DNA of 64,000 nt, from contig JAFLEI010000005.1 of the NCBI GenBank assembly GCA_017301975.1, positions 124,001 to 188,000 on the forward strand, given 5' to 3'. How positions within the stretch are numbered: the stretch's first letter is position 1; the number at the start of each line of letters is the position of its first letter. Shown in pieces: positions 33,940 to 42,115 of this stretch. This DNA comes from Verrucomicrobiota bacterium (lineage in GTDB: Bacteria > Verrucomicrobiota > Verrucomicrobiia > Verrucomicrobiales > Verrucomicrobiaceae). The translations under genes and the position numbers were made by a program. Below the pieces are notes generated by a model. It made no database searches. It was not told the origin of the DNA and saw only the letters and a program-made list of their open reading frames with translations.

Positions 33940-35538
33940 ATGAAGTCACTTATCCTCACATTGTTGATCTGCGTTGCTCACCTCAAAGCGGCGGATTCTG
34001 CACCACCCGACATCGTCGTGTATGGTGGCGTGCCCTGCGGTATCGCGGCATCCATCGTGGCGGCACGTGAAGGTGCGAAGGTGCTCCTCATTGAGCCGAC
34101 AAAACATGTGGGCGGCCTGAGCACCAGCGGCATCAATACTGCCGAGAGCGAGCACATGCTGAAGTGGACCATCGGCGGTTTCGCGGATGAGTTTTACCGC
34201 CGTCTCGGCGCTCATTATCAGATTGGCGGGCCGGAGTATTTCTTTGAGTCCAGCGTGGCCGAGAAAATCTACCTCGACATGCTGCGCGAGGCAGGAGTGG
34301 AGGTGCGTTTCGGCGTATCCGTGGGCAAGGTGGCCAAAGAGGGCGCGCGCATCACTGAAATCACTCTGACAGATGGCTCCAAGCTGCAGGCAAAAGTCTT
34401 CATCGACGCAGGTTACGAAGGTGACCTCATGGCTCGTGCCGGGGTCAAATACGCCGTCGGCCGCGAGTCGAAGACGGAGTTTGGCGAAGAAGCTGCGGGC
34501 ATTCGTTTTGACAAGACACCGCGCAGTGCCCGGACGGTGGATGAGATTGGAACATTGCTGCCTGGCATCAGTGTCTGGGCCAAAGATTTGCATGAGGGCG
34601 ATGCCCATCCTGCGCCGATGAACTACAATTTCCGCCTCACAGTGGCGAAAGACCCCAAGCTGCAGGTGCCCATCCCCGCTCCCAAGCATTACGACGAGAA
34701 GCGTTACGCGCTGCTTGCCAGCTGGTTTCGCGATCAGACCCAGCAAAAGAAGCCGGTAAAACTTGCGGACATCATCGACCTCTACCGGCGGCGCAACGGC
34801 AAGTTCGAAATGAACAACAAGCAGTCCGCCATCTACTCCCTCGGACACTTTGGCGGTCAGTTTGACTGGCCCAATGCCACGTACGAAGAGCGTGCCCGCA
34901 TTTACCAGGACCACATGGATTACACCCTCGGTCTGCTGCATTTCCTCGCCACGGACGCCGCGGTGCCTGCGAATGTGCAGGAGGAGATGAAGTCTCTGGG
35001 CCTGCACAAGGACGAGTTTGCCGACAATGGCAGCCTGCCCTATCAGCTCTATGTGCGTGAAGCACGGCGGATGCGCGGCGAACATGTCGTGACACAGCAG
35101 GATGTGCAGGATGACCGTCGCAAGCCGGACAGCATCGGCATGAGCAGTCATTTCATCGACTGCCACCATGTTCAGCGCGTGGCCTTGAATGAAAATGAGT
35201 TCGTCAATGAAGGCCGCATCTGGCGCATGGGCTACGCTTATCAGATCCCGTATCGAGCGCTCACGCCTAAAGCCGACGAATGCACAAACCTGCTCGTTCC
35301 CGGTGCGGCCAGCTACACGCATGTGGCCTTCTGCACGCTGCGGCTGGAAAGTGTGTGGATGATCACCGGTCACGCAGCAGGCATTGCAGCAGCGGCGGCG
35401 GTGAAGGGCGATACATCTGTGCAGAAAGTTCCACTGGCGCCATTGCAGGACAAACTGCGTGCCCAGAAGCAGGTCGTCGATTTCATTCCAGGCCTTCCTG
35501 AAAAGTGCGAGCACCTCAACGGTCCGCCTGAGTTTTAA
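33940..35538 (+). CDS. Exported FAD-dependent oxidoreductase
   Basis: ATG 33940 gives 532 residues with signal peptide MKSLILTLLICVAHLKAAD. IVVYGGVPCGIAASIVAARE and LIEPTKHVGGLSTSG correspond to the FAD-binding blocks of its upstream neighbour, and the two share FIDxxYEGDLxAxAGVK and YRALTPKADEC, so they are tandem paralogues. This one lacks the C-terminal beta domain. The neighbours being secreted suggests oxidation of a sugar or sugar acid outside the cytoplasm. No cytochrome partner is obvious nearby. Confidence 0.82.
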   Translation: MKSLILTLLICVAHLKAADSAPPDIVVYGGVPCGIAASIVAAREGAKVLLIEPTKHVGGLSTSGINTAESEHMLKWTIGGFADEFYRRLGAHYQIGGPEYFFESSVAEKIYLDMLREAGVEVRFGVSVGKVAKEGARITEITLTDGSKLQAKVFIDAGYEGDLMARAGVKYAVGRESKTEFGEEAAGIRFDKTPRSARTVDEIGTLLPGISVWAKDLHEGDAHPAPMNYNFRLTVAKDPKLQVPIPAPKHYDEKRYALLASWFRDQTQQKKPVKLADIIDLYRRRNGKFEMNNKQSAIYSLGHFGGQFDWPNATYEERARIYQDHMDYTLGLLHFLATDAAVPANVQEEMKSLGLHKDEFADNGSLPYQLYVREARRMRGEHVVTQQDVQDDRRKPDSIGMSSHFIDCHHVQRVALNENEFVNEGRIWRMGYAYQIPYRALTPKADECTNLLVPGAASYTHVAFCTLRLESVWMITGHAAGIAAAAAVKGDTSVQKVPLAPLQDKLRAQKQVVDFIPGLPEKCEHLNGPPEF

Positions 35539-35553
35539 TCCCTCCCTTCAACC

Positions 35554-36822
35554 ATGCACACTCGCCGCCACTTCATCGCCTCTGTCACCGCCGCGCTTGG
35601 TGGTTCTGTTTTCGCCGCCGATGGCAAACCGAAGACCATCCTGCTGCAATCCGGGTGGGACACGGTGAACATTGGCGACATCGGCCACACGCCCGGCACC
35701 TTGCGTGTCATTGAACAACACCTGCCCGAGGTGAAGGTGGTGCTGTGGGCCATGAAGCTGGACGAACGCGTCACCGCGATGCTCAAGGCACGTTTTCCCA
35801 AAGTTCACATCCTGCAGGGCAGCCTGACGGGCAAAGGTGAAAAGGACGAGGCGCTGCGGCAGGCGGTCACAAGTTGCGATCTTTTCATCCGCAACTCCGG
35901 CATGGGGCAGGACATCCGCTTCATGCAGTTCTGCCACAAGGTGGGCAAGCCGTATGGACTCTTCGGACAGTCGTATTTCCCGGCCATGATCGAAGGCAAA
36001 GGCGCTGAAGAACGCATCGCCCTGCTGAACGCCGCTTCATTCATCTACACACGCGAAACGAAGACATTGGACATCCTCAAAAGCGGCGGCATCAAGCCCC
36101 CCGTGCTCCAATTCGGTCCGGATGGCTGCTTCGGCATTGATGTGCGCGATGACGCACGCGGATTGGCGACCATGAAAAAGCTCGGGCTCGAAGACCGGAA
36201 GTTCATCACGGTTCAAATCCGAACCAACACCCCCAAAGCCCCTGGCGTGGATGATCCTCGGCCGCAGAAGCTCAATCCTCTGCATCCCACCCCGGAGCAG
36301 GTCGCCGATGATGAACGCCGTGCGGCGAAATATCGGGAACTCGTGACGATGTGGGTTCAAAAGACCGGGCACAAGGTGCTGATCGCGCCGGAGACGATCA
36401 AGGAGATGGGCCACAACAAGCGCCTCATTCACGATCCTCTCCCGCCGGAAATCCAAAAGCATGTAGTGAACCTGGAGTACTTCTGGAACGCCGACGAAGC
36501 CGCCTCCGTCTTTGCGCGGGCCCACACCATCGTCTGCCACGAGCCGCATTCACCCATCATCGCGCTGGCCAACGGCACGCCGATCATTCACACGTACTCC
36601 GAATTTCATTCGCCAAAGTGCTGGATGTTCAAGGACATTGGCCTGGGCGAGTGGCTGTTGGAGATGGACGAAACGCCGGTGGAGAAGATGGCGGAAACGC
36701 TCTTTGCCATTGATGCTGACTACCCGGCGGCCCAGGGGAAAGTGAAAAAGGCCATGGCCTATGTGCATGAGTGCTTCGGTAAATCGATGAGGCATGTGAA
36801 GGGCATCCTCGAAAAGGCATGA
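35554..36822 (+). CDS. Polysaccharide pyruvyl transferase-like protein with Tat signal
   Basis: A 422-residue protein. The N terminus HTRRHFIASVTAALGGSVFA has a twin-arginine pattern and A-rich cleavage region. The mature sequence starts with ILLQSGWDTVNIGDIGHTPG, the glycine-rich opening of the pyruvyl-transferase (CsaB/PssM, PF04230) fold, and later has CHEPHSPIIALANGTPIIHT, matching the family's C-terminal HSxxxAxxxGxP block. Known family members add ketal-linked pyruvate to glycans from PEP in the cytoplasm. Export of such a fold is unusual and suggests a different reaction. It sits between FAD oxidoreductases and a phosphoesterase. Confidence 0.7.
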   Translation: MHTRRHFIASVTAALGGSVFAADGKPKTILLQSGWDTVNIGDIGHTPGTLRVIEQHLPEVKVVLWAMKLDERVTAMLKARFPKVHILQGSLTGKGEKDEALRQAVTSCDLFIRNSGMGQDIRFMQFCHKVGKPYGLFGQSYFPAMIEGKGAEERIALLNAASFIYTRETKTLDILKSGGIKPPVLQFGPDGCFGIDVRDDARGLATMKKLGLEDRKFITVQIRTNTPKAPGVDDPRPQKLNPLHPTPEQVADDERRAAKYRELVTMWVQKTGHKVLIAPETIKEMGHNKRLIHDPLPPEIQKHVVNLEYFWNADEAASVFARAHTIVCHEPHSPIIALANGTPIIHTYSEFHSPKCWMFKDIGLGEWLLEMDETPVEKMAETLFAIDADYPAAQGKVKKAMAYVHECFGKSMRHVKGILEKA

Positions 36823-36867
36823 CGATTTGACGGCAAAAAGTGAGGCTGGTTGCCGTTTTCACACGCC

Positions 36868-37746
36868 ATGTCTTCGATTTCCCGCCGGTTTTTCCTCAGT
36901 CACAGCGCTCTTTGCCTCTCAGGTCTGGGAGCAAACAGTCTCCTCGCCGCTGACGCTGCGATGGAACCGCTGCTGCGTGTCGGTTTAATGACCGATCTGC
37001 ACTATGCGGACAAATTACCCACCAAGACGCGTTTCTACCGCGAGGCGCTGGGCAAGCTGGATGAGGCGGTGGCCCATATGAATCGCGAAAAGCCGGCGCT
37101 GGTGGTCGAACTCGGCGACTTCATTGATCAGGCCGACTCGGTGGAGCGCGAGATCGAGTGGCTGAAGACGATGGAGTCGCATTTCGCGAAGCTGACGATG
37201 CCCAGGCACTATGTCCTGGGCAATCACTGCGTCGGCACGCTGACCAAGCAGGAGTTTGCGCAGCATACCAAGGCGTCGGGCGGTCATGCGGTGGTGGAGG
37301 CCGATGGCGTGACGCTTTTAATCCTTGATGCCTGTTTCCGCGAGGACGGCACACCGTATCAGAGGAAGAATTTCAACTGGCAGGATGCCAACCTTCCCAA
37401 GGCTGAACTCGCGTGGCTGGAGGGCGAGTTGGGCAAAGCGGGCGGCCCGGTAATCGTGCTCGCGCATCAGCGGCTTGACGAAGACAAGGCGCATGCCGTT
37501 CGCAATGCCGCTGAAGTGCGCTCGCTGCTGGAAAAGTCCGGCAAGGTCTCCGCCGTCTTTCAGGGGCACTCGCACAAGAACGACTACCAGCAAATTGCCG
37601 GGATTCACTTCACCACCCTCGTGGCGATGGTCGAAGGCAGCGGCGTGGAAAACAATGGTTACACAATGCTCGATGTCATGGCCGATGGGTCCATGCGCTT
37701 GAATGGCTTTCGCAGGCAGGTAAACCGCACTTTGAATCACGCATGA
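36868..37746 (+). CDS. Exported metallophosphoesterase, calcineurin-like
   Basis: ATG 36868 gives 292 residues with twin-arginine start (SSISRRFFLSHSALCLSG). Metal motifs are LMTDLHYAD, VELGDFIDQ, VLGNHCVG, IVLAHQRLDE and FQGHSHKNDY. All His/Asp blocks are present, but the usual GNHD/GNHE is GNHC, a change at the residue following the catalytic His. Relatives include Icc-like and phosphodiesterase-like exported enzymes. Its last four bases overlap the DUF1080 gene start (ATGA, 37743-37746), so the two are coupled. Confidence 0.82.
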   Translation: MSSISRRFFLSHSALCLSGLGANSLLAADAAMEPLLRVGLMTDLHYADKLPTKTRFYREALGKLDEAVAHMNREKPALVVELGDFIDQADSVEREIEWLKTMESHFAKLTMPRHYVLGNHCVGTLTKQEFAQHTKASGGHAVVEADGVTLLILDACFREDGTPYQRKNFNWQDANLPKAELAWLEGELGKAGGPVIVLAHQRLDEDKAHAVRNAAEVRSLLEKSGKVSAVFQGHSHKNDYQQIAGIHFTTLVAMVEGSGVENNGYTMLDVMADGSMRLNGFRRQVNRTLNHA

Positions 37747-39179
37747 AACAGCTTCTCCTTCTTCTGGCACTCACAAGCTCCGCGCTGGCGGTGGAGTCCG
37801 GCTTTGAATCCCTCTTTGACGGGAAAACACTCGATGGCTGGAAAAACGGCGGCAACTGGGAGGTCGTGAACGGCGAGATCGCCCGGGTGAAAAAGGGCGG
37901 CTCTTTGACCTATGAAAAGTCGAAAGTCCCGGACGATTTCGAACTCCGCTTTGACTGGAAGGTTTCAAAAGGCTGCAACAGCGGCGTGTACTACCGGCCC
38001 GGCCAGTATGAGTATCAGCTGCTCGACAACGCCAACAGCCACTACGGCGAGAACCCGCGCCAGAGTGCGGGCTCACTGTTCTTCTGCATGGCCCCGACGA
38101 AGGATGTGGTGAGACCGTTTGAGCAGTGGAATGAGGCACGCGTTATCTGCAAAGGCAGCGTCATTCAGCACTGGCTGAACGGCGAAAAAGTCATCGATTT
38201 TGACTATGCCGATCCTCGTTGGAAGGATGCGGTCAAACTGGTCAGCTATCGCGGCACCGATCTGACCAAGCGTGCTGGCAATCTCTGGCTTCAGGACCAT
38301 GGGGCCCCCGTATGGTTCAAGAACCTGCGCTGGCGGGCAATTCCCGCTGATGAGCCGCTGGTGAGTGAAAACCTCACGCCCATGCCCGTGTCCGAAGCCG
38401 CGCTCAAAAAGGAGCAGGAGCGCATTCAAGAGCTGCTGAAAGCTCAGACTAAAACTGCTTGGAAGCACGAGGAACTGAAACGCTTCAAGGCCGCGGAAGC
38501 GCATCAGGGAGTGGCGGTGGATGGCGCGCACTTTTATGCGATCACAAACGCGGCCATCGGCAAGTATCGCAAGGACAATGGAGAACGCGTTGGTGGTTGG
38601 AAAGACGCGAAGGATGGAGACATCAAGCATCTGAACGCGGGGCTCGTTCTCGATGGAAAGCTCTACTGCGCGCATTCAAACTACCCCGCGATGCCGATGA
38701 AGAGTTCCGTGGAGGTTTGGGATCCGCAGACGATGCAGCATTTGGAGTCCATTGAACTGACGGACGCCAGCGGTTCGCTGACCTGGGTGGATCGGCGGGA
38801 GGGCGTGTGGTATGCCTGTTTTGCGCAGTATGCGAAGACCGGCGATCCCGCGAAGACCCGGATCGTGATGTTTGATGCCCGGTGGAAGAAGCTCGGAGAA
38901 CTGAAATTCCCGGGTGAGGTGGTGGCGAAGTTTGGCAAGAACAGCAGTTCCGGCGGCAGCTTTGGGCCGGACGGGCATCTCTTCATCACCGGCCATGATG
39001 CGCAGGAACTTTATCTGCTCGATCTCCCGGCCAAGGGACACGTGTTGATCTGGAAGAGCGCAATACCGATCAGCGCCCACGGCCAGGCCTTCGCCTGGGA
39101 TCGCATTGAATCTGGAGTGCTGTATTCCATCGACCGGAAGACCTCGGAGGTGATTGTGTCACGGATTTCGAAGTCCTGA
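37743..39179 (+). CDS. Exported DUF1080 (3-keto-disaccharide hydrolase-like) plus propeller-like protein
   Basis: A 478-residue protein with signal peptide MKQLLLLLALTSSALAVE. Residues of about 18-200 form a DUF1080 domain: FESLFDGKTLDGWKNGG, WKVSKGCNSGVYYRPG, YEYQLLDN and VWFKNLRWRAI. A helical linker (about 215-240) joins it to a second domain of strand repeats (GVAVDGAHFYAITNAAIGKY, GLVLDGKLYCAHSNYP, GPDGHLFITGHDAQELYLLD) resembling a beta-propeller. Some DUF1080 proteins hydrolyse 3-keto-glycosides, which would fit the two FAD oxidoreductases upstream if these make 3-keto sugars. That pathway link is inference. It is the last gene of the exported-protein run. Confidence 0.8.
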   Translation: MKQLLLLLALTSSALAVESGFESLFDGKTLDGWKNGGNWEVVNGEIARVKKGGSLTYEKSKVPDDFELRFDWKVSKGCNSGVYYRPGQYEYQLLDNANSHYGENPRQSAGSLFFCMAPTKDVVRPFEQWNEARVICKGSVIQHWLNGEKVIDFDYADPRWKDAVKLVSYRGTDLTKRAGNLWLQDHGAPVWFKNLRWRAIPADEPLVSENLTPMPVSEAALKKEQERIQELLKAQTKTAWKHEELKRFKAAEAHQGVAVDGAHFYAITNAAIGKYRKDNGERVGGWKDAKDGDIKHLNAGLVLDGKLYCAHSNYPAMPMKSSVEVWDPQTMQHLESIELTDASGSLTWVDRREGVWYACFAQYAKTGDPAKTRIVMFDARWKKLGELKFPGEVVAKFGKNSSSGGSFGPDGHLFITGHDAQELYLLDLPAKGHVLIWKSAIPISAHGQAFAWDRIESGVLYSIDRKTSEVIVSRISKS

Positions 39180-39233
39180 TTTCACTGCGGATCGTAGGAT
39201 GGTTTTCGCTGACGAACTCTCATCCACACGATC

Positions 39234-39656
39234 ATGAAACAAAAAGCATCCGCCCAATGGCAGGGTTCCCTCAAAGAAGGAACTGGTACACTCAGCACCG
39301 GCTCCGGTGCGCTCACTGACAAACCCTACTCCTTCAAGACCCGTTTTGAAGGCGAGCAGGGCACGAATCCTGAAGAGCTCATCGGTGCCGCCCATGCAGG
39401 CTGCTTCTCGATGGCTTTCTCCATGATTCTGGACGGCGCTGGATTTACGTCCGACAAGATCGACACCCAGGCCACCATCACACTGGAGCCGAAAGACGGA
39501 GGCTTCGCCATCACTGCCAGCCATCTCGATGTCACCGCCACCATTCCTGGAATCGATGATGCCACTTTCCAAGACCTCGCAGGCAAGGCAAAAGCCGGAT
39601 GCCCGGTCTCCAAACTGCTGAACGCGACAATAACGATGGATGCGAAGCTGGCCTAA
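39234..39656 (+). CDS. osmC: OsmC-family peroxidase
   Basis: 140 residues, the normal size of OsmC. The two redox Cys are present: HAGCFSMAF (Cys57) and AKAGCPVSK (Cys123). GALTDKPYSFKTRFEG and GTNPEELIGAA are the family's N-terminal blocks. OsmC reduces organic hydroperoxides in the cytoplasm. It is a single gene, 54 bases after the DUF1080 gene, and ends in a strong terminator (39684-39717). Confidence 0.92.
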   Translation: MKQKASAQWQGSLKEGTGTLSTGSGALTDKPYSFKTRFEGEQGTNPEELIGAAHAGCFSMAFSMILDGAGFTSDKIDTQATITLEPKDGGFAITASHLDVTATIPGIDDATFQDLAGKAKAGCPVSKLLNATITMDAKLA

Positions 39657-39683
39657 CGTCGGCTGCACGAGCCAGACTCAAGG

Positions 39684-39717
39684 AGCCAGACTTGCCAAGT
39701 CTGGCTTCTTTTTTTTT
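39684..39717 (+). terminator. Rho-independent terminator after osmC
   Basis: AGCCAGACTT (39684-39693), loop GCC and AAGTCTGGCT (39697-39706) make a perfect 10-bp stem followed by a run of T interrupted by one C. It ends the osmC transcript; the converging DUF1398 gene stops at 39728. Confidence 0.9.
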
Positions 39718-39727
39718 ATCACGAGCA

Positions 39728-40138
39728 TCAAAGCGCAGCGTTCAGCCCCGCACCCGGAAACCATTCCGTGTGCTGATCTCCCTGGCGTCCGAAGTAGGTG
39801 ACGCGCTGGCCGCGCAGGAAGGCGAAGTAGCCTTGCACTCCGGCCTGCATGGCGCGGATGCTGAAGTCACGGTAGTGCTGGTTGTTTTGCTGGCTGTCGA
39901 GAATGTTGGCTCGCAGTGCCGGAGCATCAAAGTCGGCTCCGACGGCCGGCAGGTTCTCATAAGGAATCGCGGTGGTGACAGTGCTGCCACTGCCACTGTA
40001 AAAAGTCTTCCGCAGGGTGATGTAATCCACATGGTAAAACTCCACACCAGCCTCAATGAGCTGGGCGACGATTTGAGGGAAAGGAGTTCCTCCTGCGAGG
40101 GTGGCGTTGGCGGCGGAGGTGATGTGATCAGTATTCAT
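39728..40138 (-). CDS. DUF1398-like small protein
   Basis: 136 residues without signal peptide or membrane segment. GGTPFPQIVAQLIEAGVEFYHVDYITLRKTFYS and the tail IRAMQAGVQGYFAFLRGQRVTYFGRQGD match the pattern of DUF1398 proteins, a small alpha/beta family whose role is unknown. It lies downstream of the ECF sigma gene on the same strand, 93 bases apart, and could be part of that regulon. Confidence 0.65.
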   Translation of the reverse strand: MNTDHITSAANATLAGGTPFPQIVAQLIEAGVEFYHVDYITLRKTFYSGSGSTVTTAIPYENLPAVGADFDAPALRANILDSQQNNQHYRDFSIRAMQAGVQGYFAFLRGQRVTYFGRQGDQHTEWFPGAGLNAAL

Positions 40139-40231
40139 GGTTATAAGTGAGGTTTGCGGCAGCCCACAAAGCGGGCTTCCTCAAATGTGACAGCGCCGCG
40201 CTGGCAGTGTGACAGTTCACCCTCAAATAGT

Positions 40232-41065
40232 TCAATTTCGGTCAAAACCCGAGCTGGCCAGAATGCCACGCAACCTGTCCGCAAGGTCCGGGCCGGCGAG
40301 CATGGGCTGCATGTGGTAAAGCTCCGCATGCTGGCGGTCCATGCTCTCGAGTTCATCCAGTTGTGGGGCGGAATGTCGCTGCACAGAAGCGATGCGGTCT
40401 TTGGAAAACTGGAGATTGGTTGGATCGAGCCATCCTTCACGCATGAAGCCGCGGGCTTTTTTAGCACAACGGCAGGGATTGGCCGTGTTCACGAGGCCGC
40501 ACTTCTCATTCATGAACTGGTACAAATCCTGGCGTGCACGTGAGAGGAGCTGGCGAAAGTTGGCAGGCGTCACGTCCAGCGCGGCGGCGGCCGTCTCGCT
40601 GGATTCGCCAAAGACCTCGCCCAGAATGAAGGCAAGCCTCTGACGACGGTCCAGGCACATGAGCATGGCGGTGATGCAGCCGAGCCTGGCCTCTTGCACC
40701 AGCACTTGAGTTTCGACTGACGGCGCATGGGAGTCCGGCAGGGCTTCATCAGGAATGCTGTCGAGTGAGTCGGCCATGTCGGTGAAGGTCATCGCTTTTT
40801 CCTCCATCTCCGATTTGCGCACATTGAGCAAATGATTGACCGCGATGCGATGCAGCCAGGTGCTGAATTGGCTGCGGCACTCAAAGCTGCCGAGATGGGT
40901 GACTGCCTTGATCAGAATCTCCTGCGTCGCGTCCTCTGCGACCTCGCGCCGCCACACCATGCGCAGGGCGAGATTGAAAACCCAGGACTGATGCCGCCGA
41001 ACAAGGGCGTCCAGAGCATCCATGTCTCCACCTCGTGCCTGAGTGATGAGTGCTTCGTCTGTCAT
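40232..41065 (-). CDS. ECF sigma factor with Cys-containing C-terminal extension
   Basis: A 277-residue sigma-70 family factor. Region 2 is clear (ALVRRHQSWVFNLALRMVW, AEDATQEILIKAVTHLGSF, STWLHRIAVNHLLN), and region 4 is MCLDRRQRLAFILGEVFGES with SETAAAALDVTPANFRQLLSRAR. About 95 residues extend beyond the usual end, starting EKCGLVNTANPCRCAKK (Cys189, Cys198, Cys200). No anti-sigma gene is adjacent, so the tail may regulate activity, perhaps by metal or redox. The gene begins 3 bases after the HxlR stop and is probably co-transcribed with it. Confidence 0.85.
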   Translation of the reverse strand: MTDEALITQARGGDMDALDALVRRHQSWVFNLALRMVWRREVAEDATQEILIKAVTHLGSFECRSQFSTWLHRIAVNHLLNVRKSEMEEKAMTFTDMADSLDSIPDEALPDSHAPSVETQVLVQEARLGCITAMLMCLDRRQRLAFILGEVFGESSETAAAALDVTPANFRQLLSRARQDLYQFMNEKCGLVNTANPCRCAKKARGFMREGWLDPTNLQFSKDRIASVQRHSAPQLDELESMDRQHAELYHMQPMLAGPDLADRLRGILASSGFDRN

Positions 41066-41068
41066 GGG

Positions 41069-41452
41069 TCAGCTCTGCTGCAAGACAGCCTTGGTGCCCG
41101 GCTCCCAGGTCAGGCCCCAGTCACGCATTGATTTCATGATGGGGCGTAGCGCCTCGCCTTTCTCGGTGAGTTCGTAGGCCATTCGTTTGCCGCTGTCAGA
41201 GGTGGGAATCTGTCGCACGATGCCTGCGGCAAGCAGCCGCTCCAGGCGTTCACTGAGGATGTTGGTGGGGATGCCTTCGGGGGAGTTCACAAAGTCTTTG
41301 AAGCGACTGCGGCCCAGCATCAGATCGCGGATGACGAGCAAGGTCCACCGGTCACCAAAGATATCGAGAGCACAGGACACGGGGCAGGGGGAGCGGCGTG
41401 AGGATGGCGGCGGCGCTTTGAGCTGGCGAATGGATGCTTTGGCCTTGGGCAT
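41069..41452 (-). CDS. HxlR-family transcriptional regulator
   Basis: 127 residues of winged helix-turn-helix. CPVSCALDIFGDRWTLLVIR is the family signature including the Cys near the start of helix 1; RFKDFVNSPEGIPTNILSER is the recognition region and RMAYELTEKGEAL the wing. Related regulators (YodB, HypR) sense electrophiles or oxidants through this Cys; whether this one does is unknown. It is divergent from a DinB-like gene, with an excellent inverted repeat between them (41495-41511). The ECF sigma gene follows 3 bases downstream. Confidence 0.9.
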   Translation of the reverse strand: MPKAKASIRQLKAPPPSSRRSPCPVSCALDIFGDRWTLLVIRDLMLGRSRFKDFVNSPEGIPTNILSERLERLLAAGIVRQIPTSDSGKRMAYELTEKGEALRPIMKSMRDWGLTWEPGTKAVLQQS

Positions 41453-41472
41453 GGCGAACTATGATTTCATTT

Positions 41473-41511
41473 ACTTGCATTTCAAAAGTAAAAAACTTGC
41501 AGAATGCAAGT
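41473..41511. promoter_or_regulatory. HxlR-type operator in divergent promoter
   Basis: ACTTGCA (41495-41501), spacer GAA and TGCAAGT (41505-41511) form a perfect 7-bp inverted repeat. A third half-site ACTTGCA lies at 41473-41479, 22 bases upstream of the second, on the same face of the helix. The site is 79 bases or less from both divergent starts, so self-repression by the HxlR protein is the simplest reading. Confidence 0.65.
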
Positions 41512-41530
41512 ATTGCGCAAAGTAGGCCCC

Positions 41531-42115
41531 ATGAGCACCAGCACCGCCCCTCAACTCGCCCCGCCGGGCGCCGGACTTCCTGTCATCGAGCTCTGGGTCG
41601 CCAGGCTCCTGTTTGCGCTGACACGCCGTCGCGGCAACCGCGAGGCTTTTGTCGGCAGATTTGAGCAGGAGCGTGCGGCAATCCGTGCGTTGGTGGATTC
41701 CTGCCTTGAAGGGCAACGTGGTGAGCAGGTGCTTATTGCCCGCCTAAGAGGACTGGAAGACAGCAGCCGCAACTGGTCGGTGTGGATGACGCTGGATCAT
41801 CTGCGCATCACCAACACCTCCGTGGCCAGGGTCATCTCGGCACTGGCTGCAGGAAAAATTCCACCAGGCAAGGCAAGTACGGCGGCGGTCAAGCCTTCTG
41901 CGACCGTGACAGCGGCCATCGAGGCGGAGTATGAGCGTTCATGCGATGGAGTGCTTGCCGCCATCACAGCAGCTCCCGACTTGAAGACTCAGGCGCGTTT
42001 CGCGCATCCATGGTTTGGCCCGCTGGATGCCTTCGGCTGGGCGGCCATGGCGGGTACGCACATGAGTGTTCATCGGGTGCAGATCCAAAGCATTGTGGCA
42101 GGATTGCGCCGATGA
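41531..42115 (+). CDS. DinB-like four-helix protein
   Basis: ATG 41531 gives 194 residues. WMTLDHLRITNTS and GWAAMAGTHMSVHRVQIQSI carry the spaced His residues typical of the DinB / YfiT four-helix metal site, which binds zinc or nickel. DinB-fold proteins include thiol-dependent transferases and proteins of unknown role. It overlaps the MATE gene by four bases (ATGA at 42112) and is divergent from the HxlR gene, so both would come under that operator. An association with detoxification or efflux is plausible. Confidence 0.7.
   Translation: MSTSTAPQLAPPGAGLPVIELWVARLLFALTRRRGNREAFVGRFEQERAAIRALVDSCLEGQRGEQVLIARLRGLEDSSRNWSVWMTLDHLRITNTSVARVISALAAGKIPPGKASTAAVKPSATVTAAIEAEYERSCDGVLAAITAAPDLKTQARFAHPWFGPLDAFGWAAMAGTHMSVHRVQIQSIVAGLRR

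Noticed and set aside
33946..35514. 522-residue open frame on the minus strand
   Set aside because: It mirrors the FAD oxidoreductase gene at 33940, which has clear motifs and a signal peptide. Long antisense frames are common at this G+C; no motif is seen in the minus-strand product.
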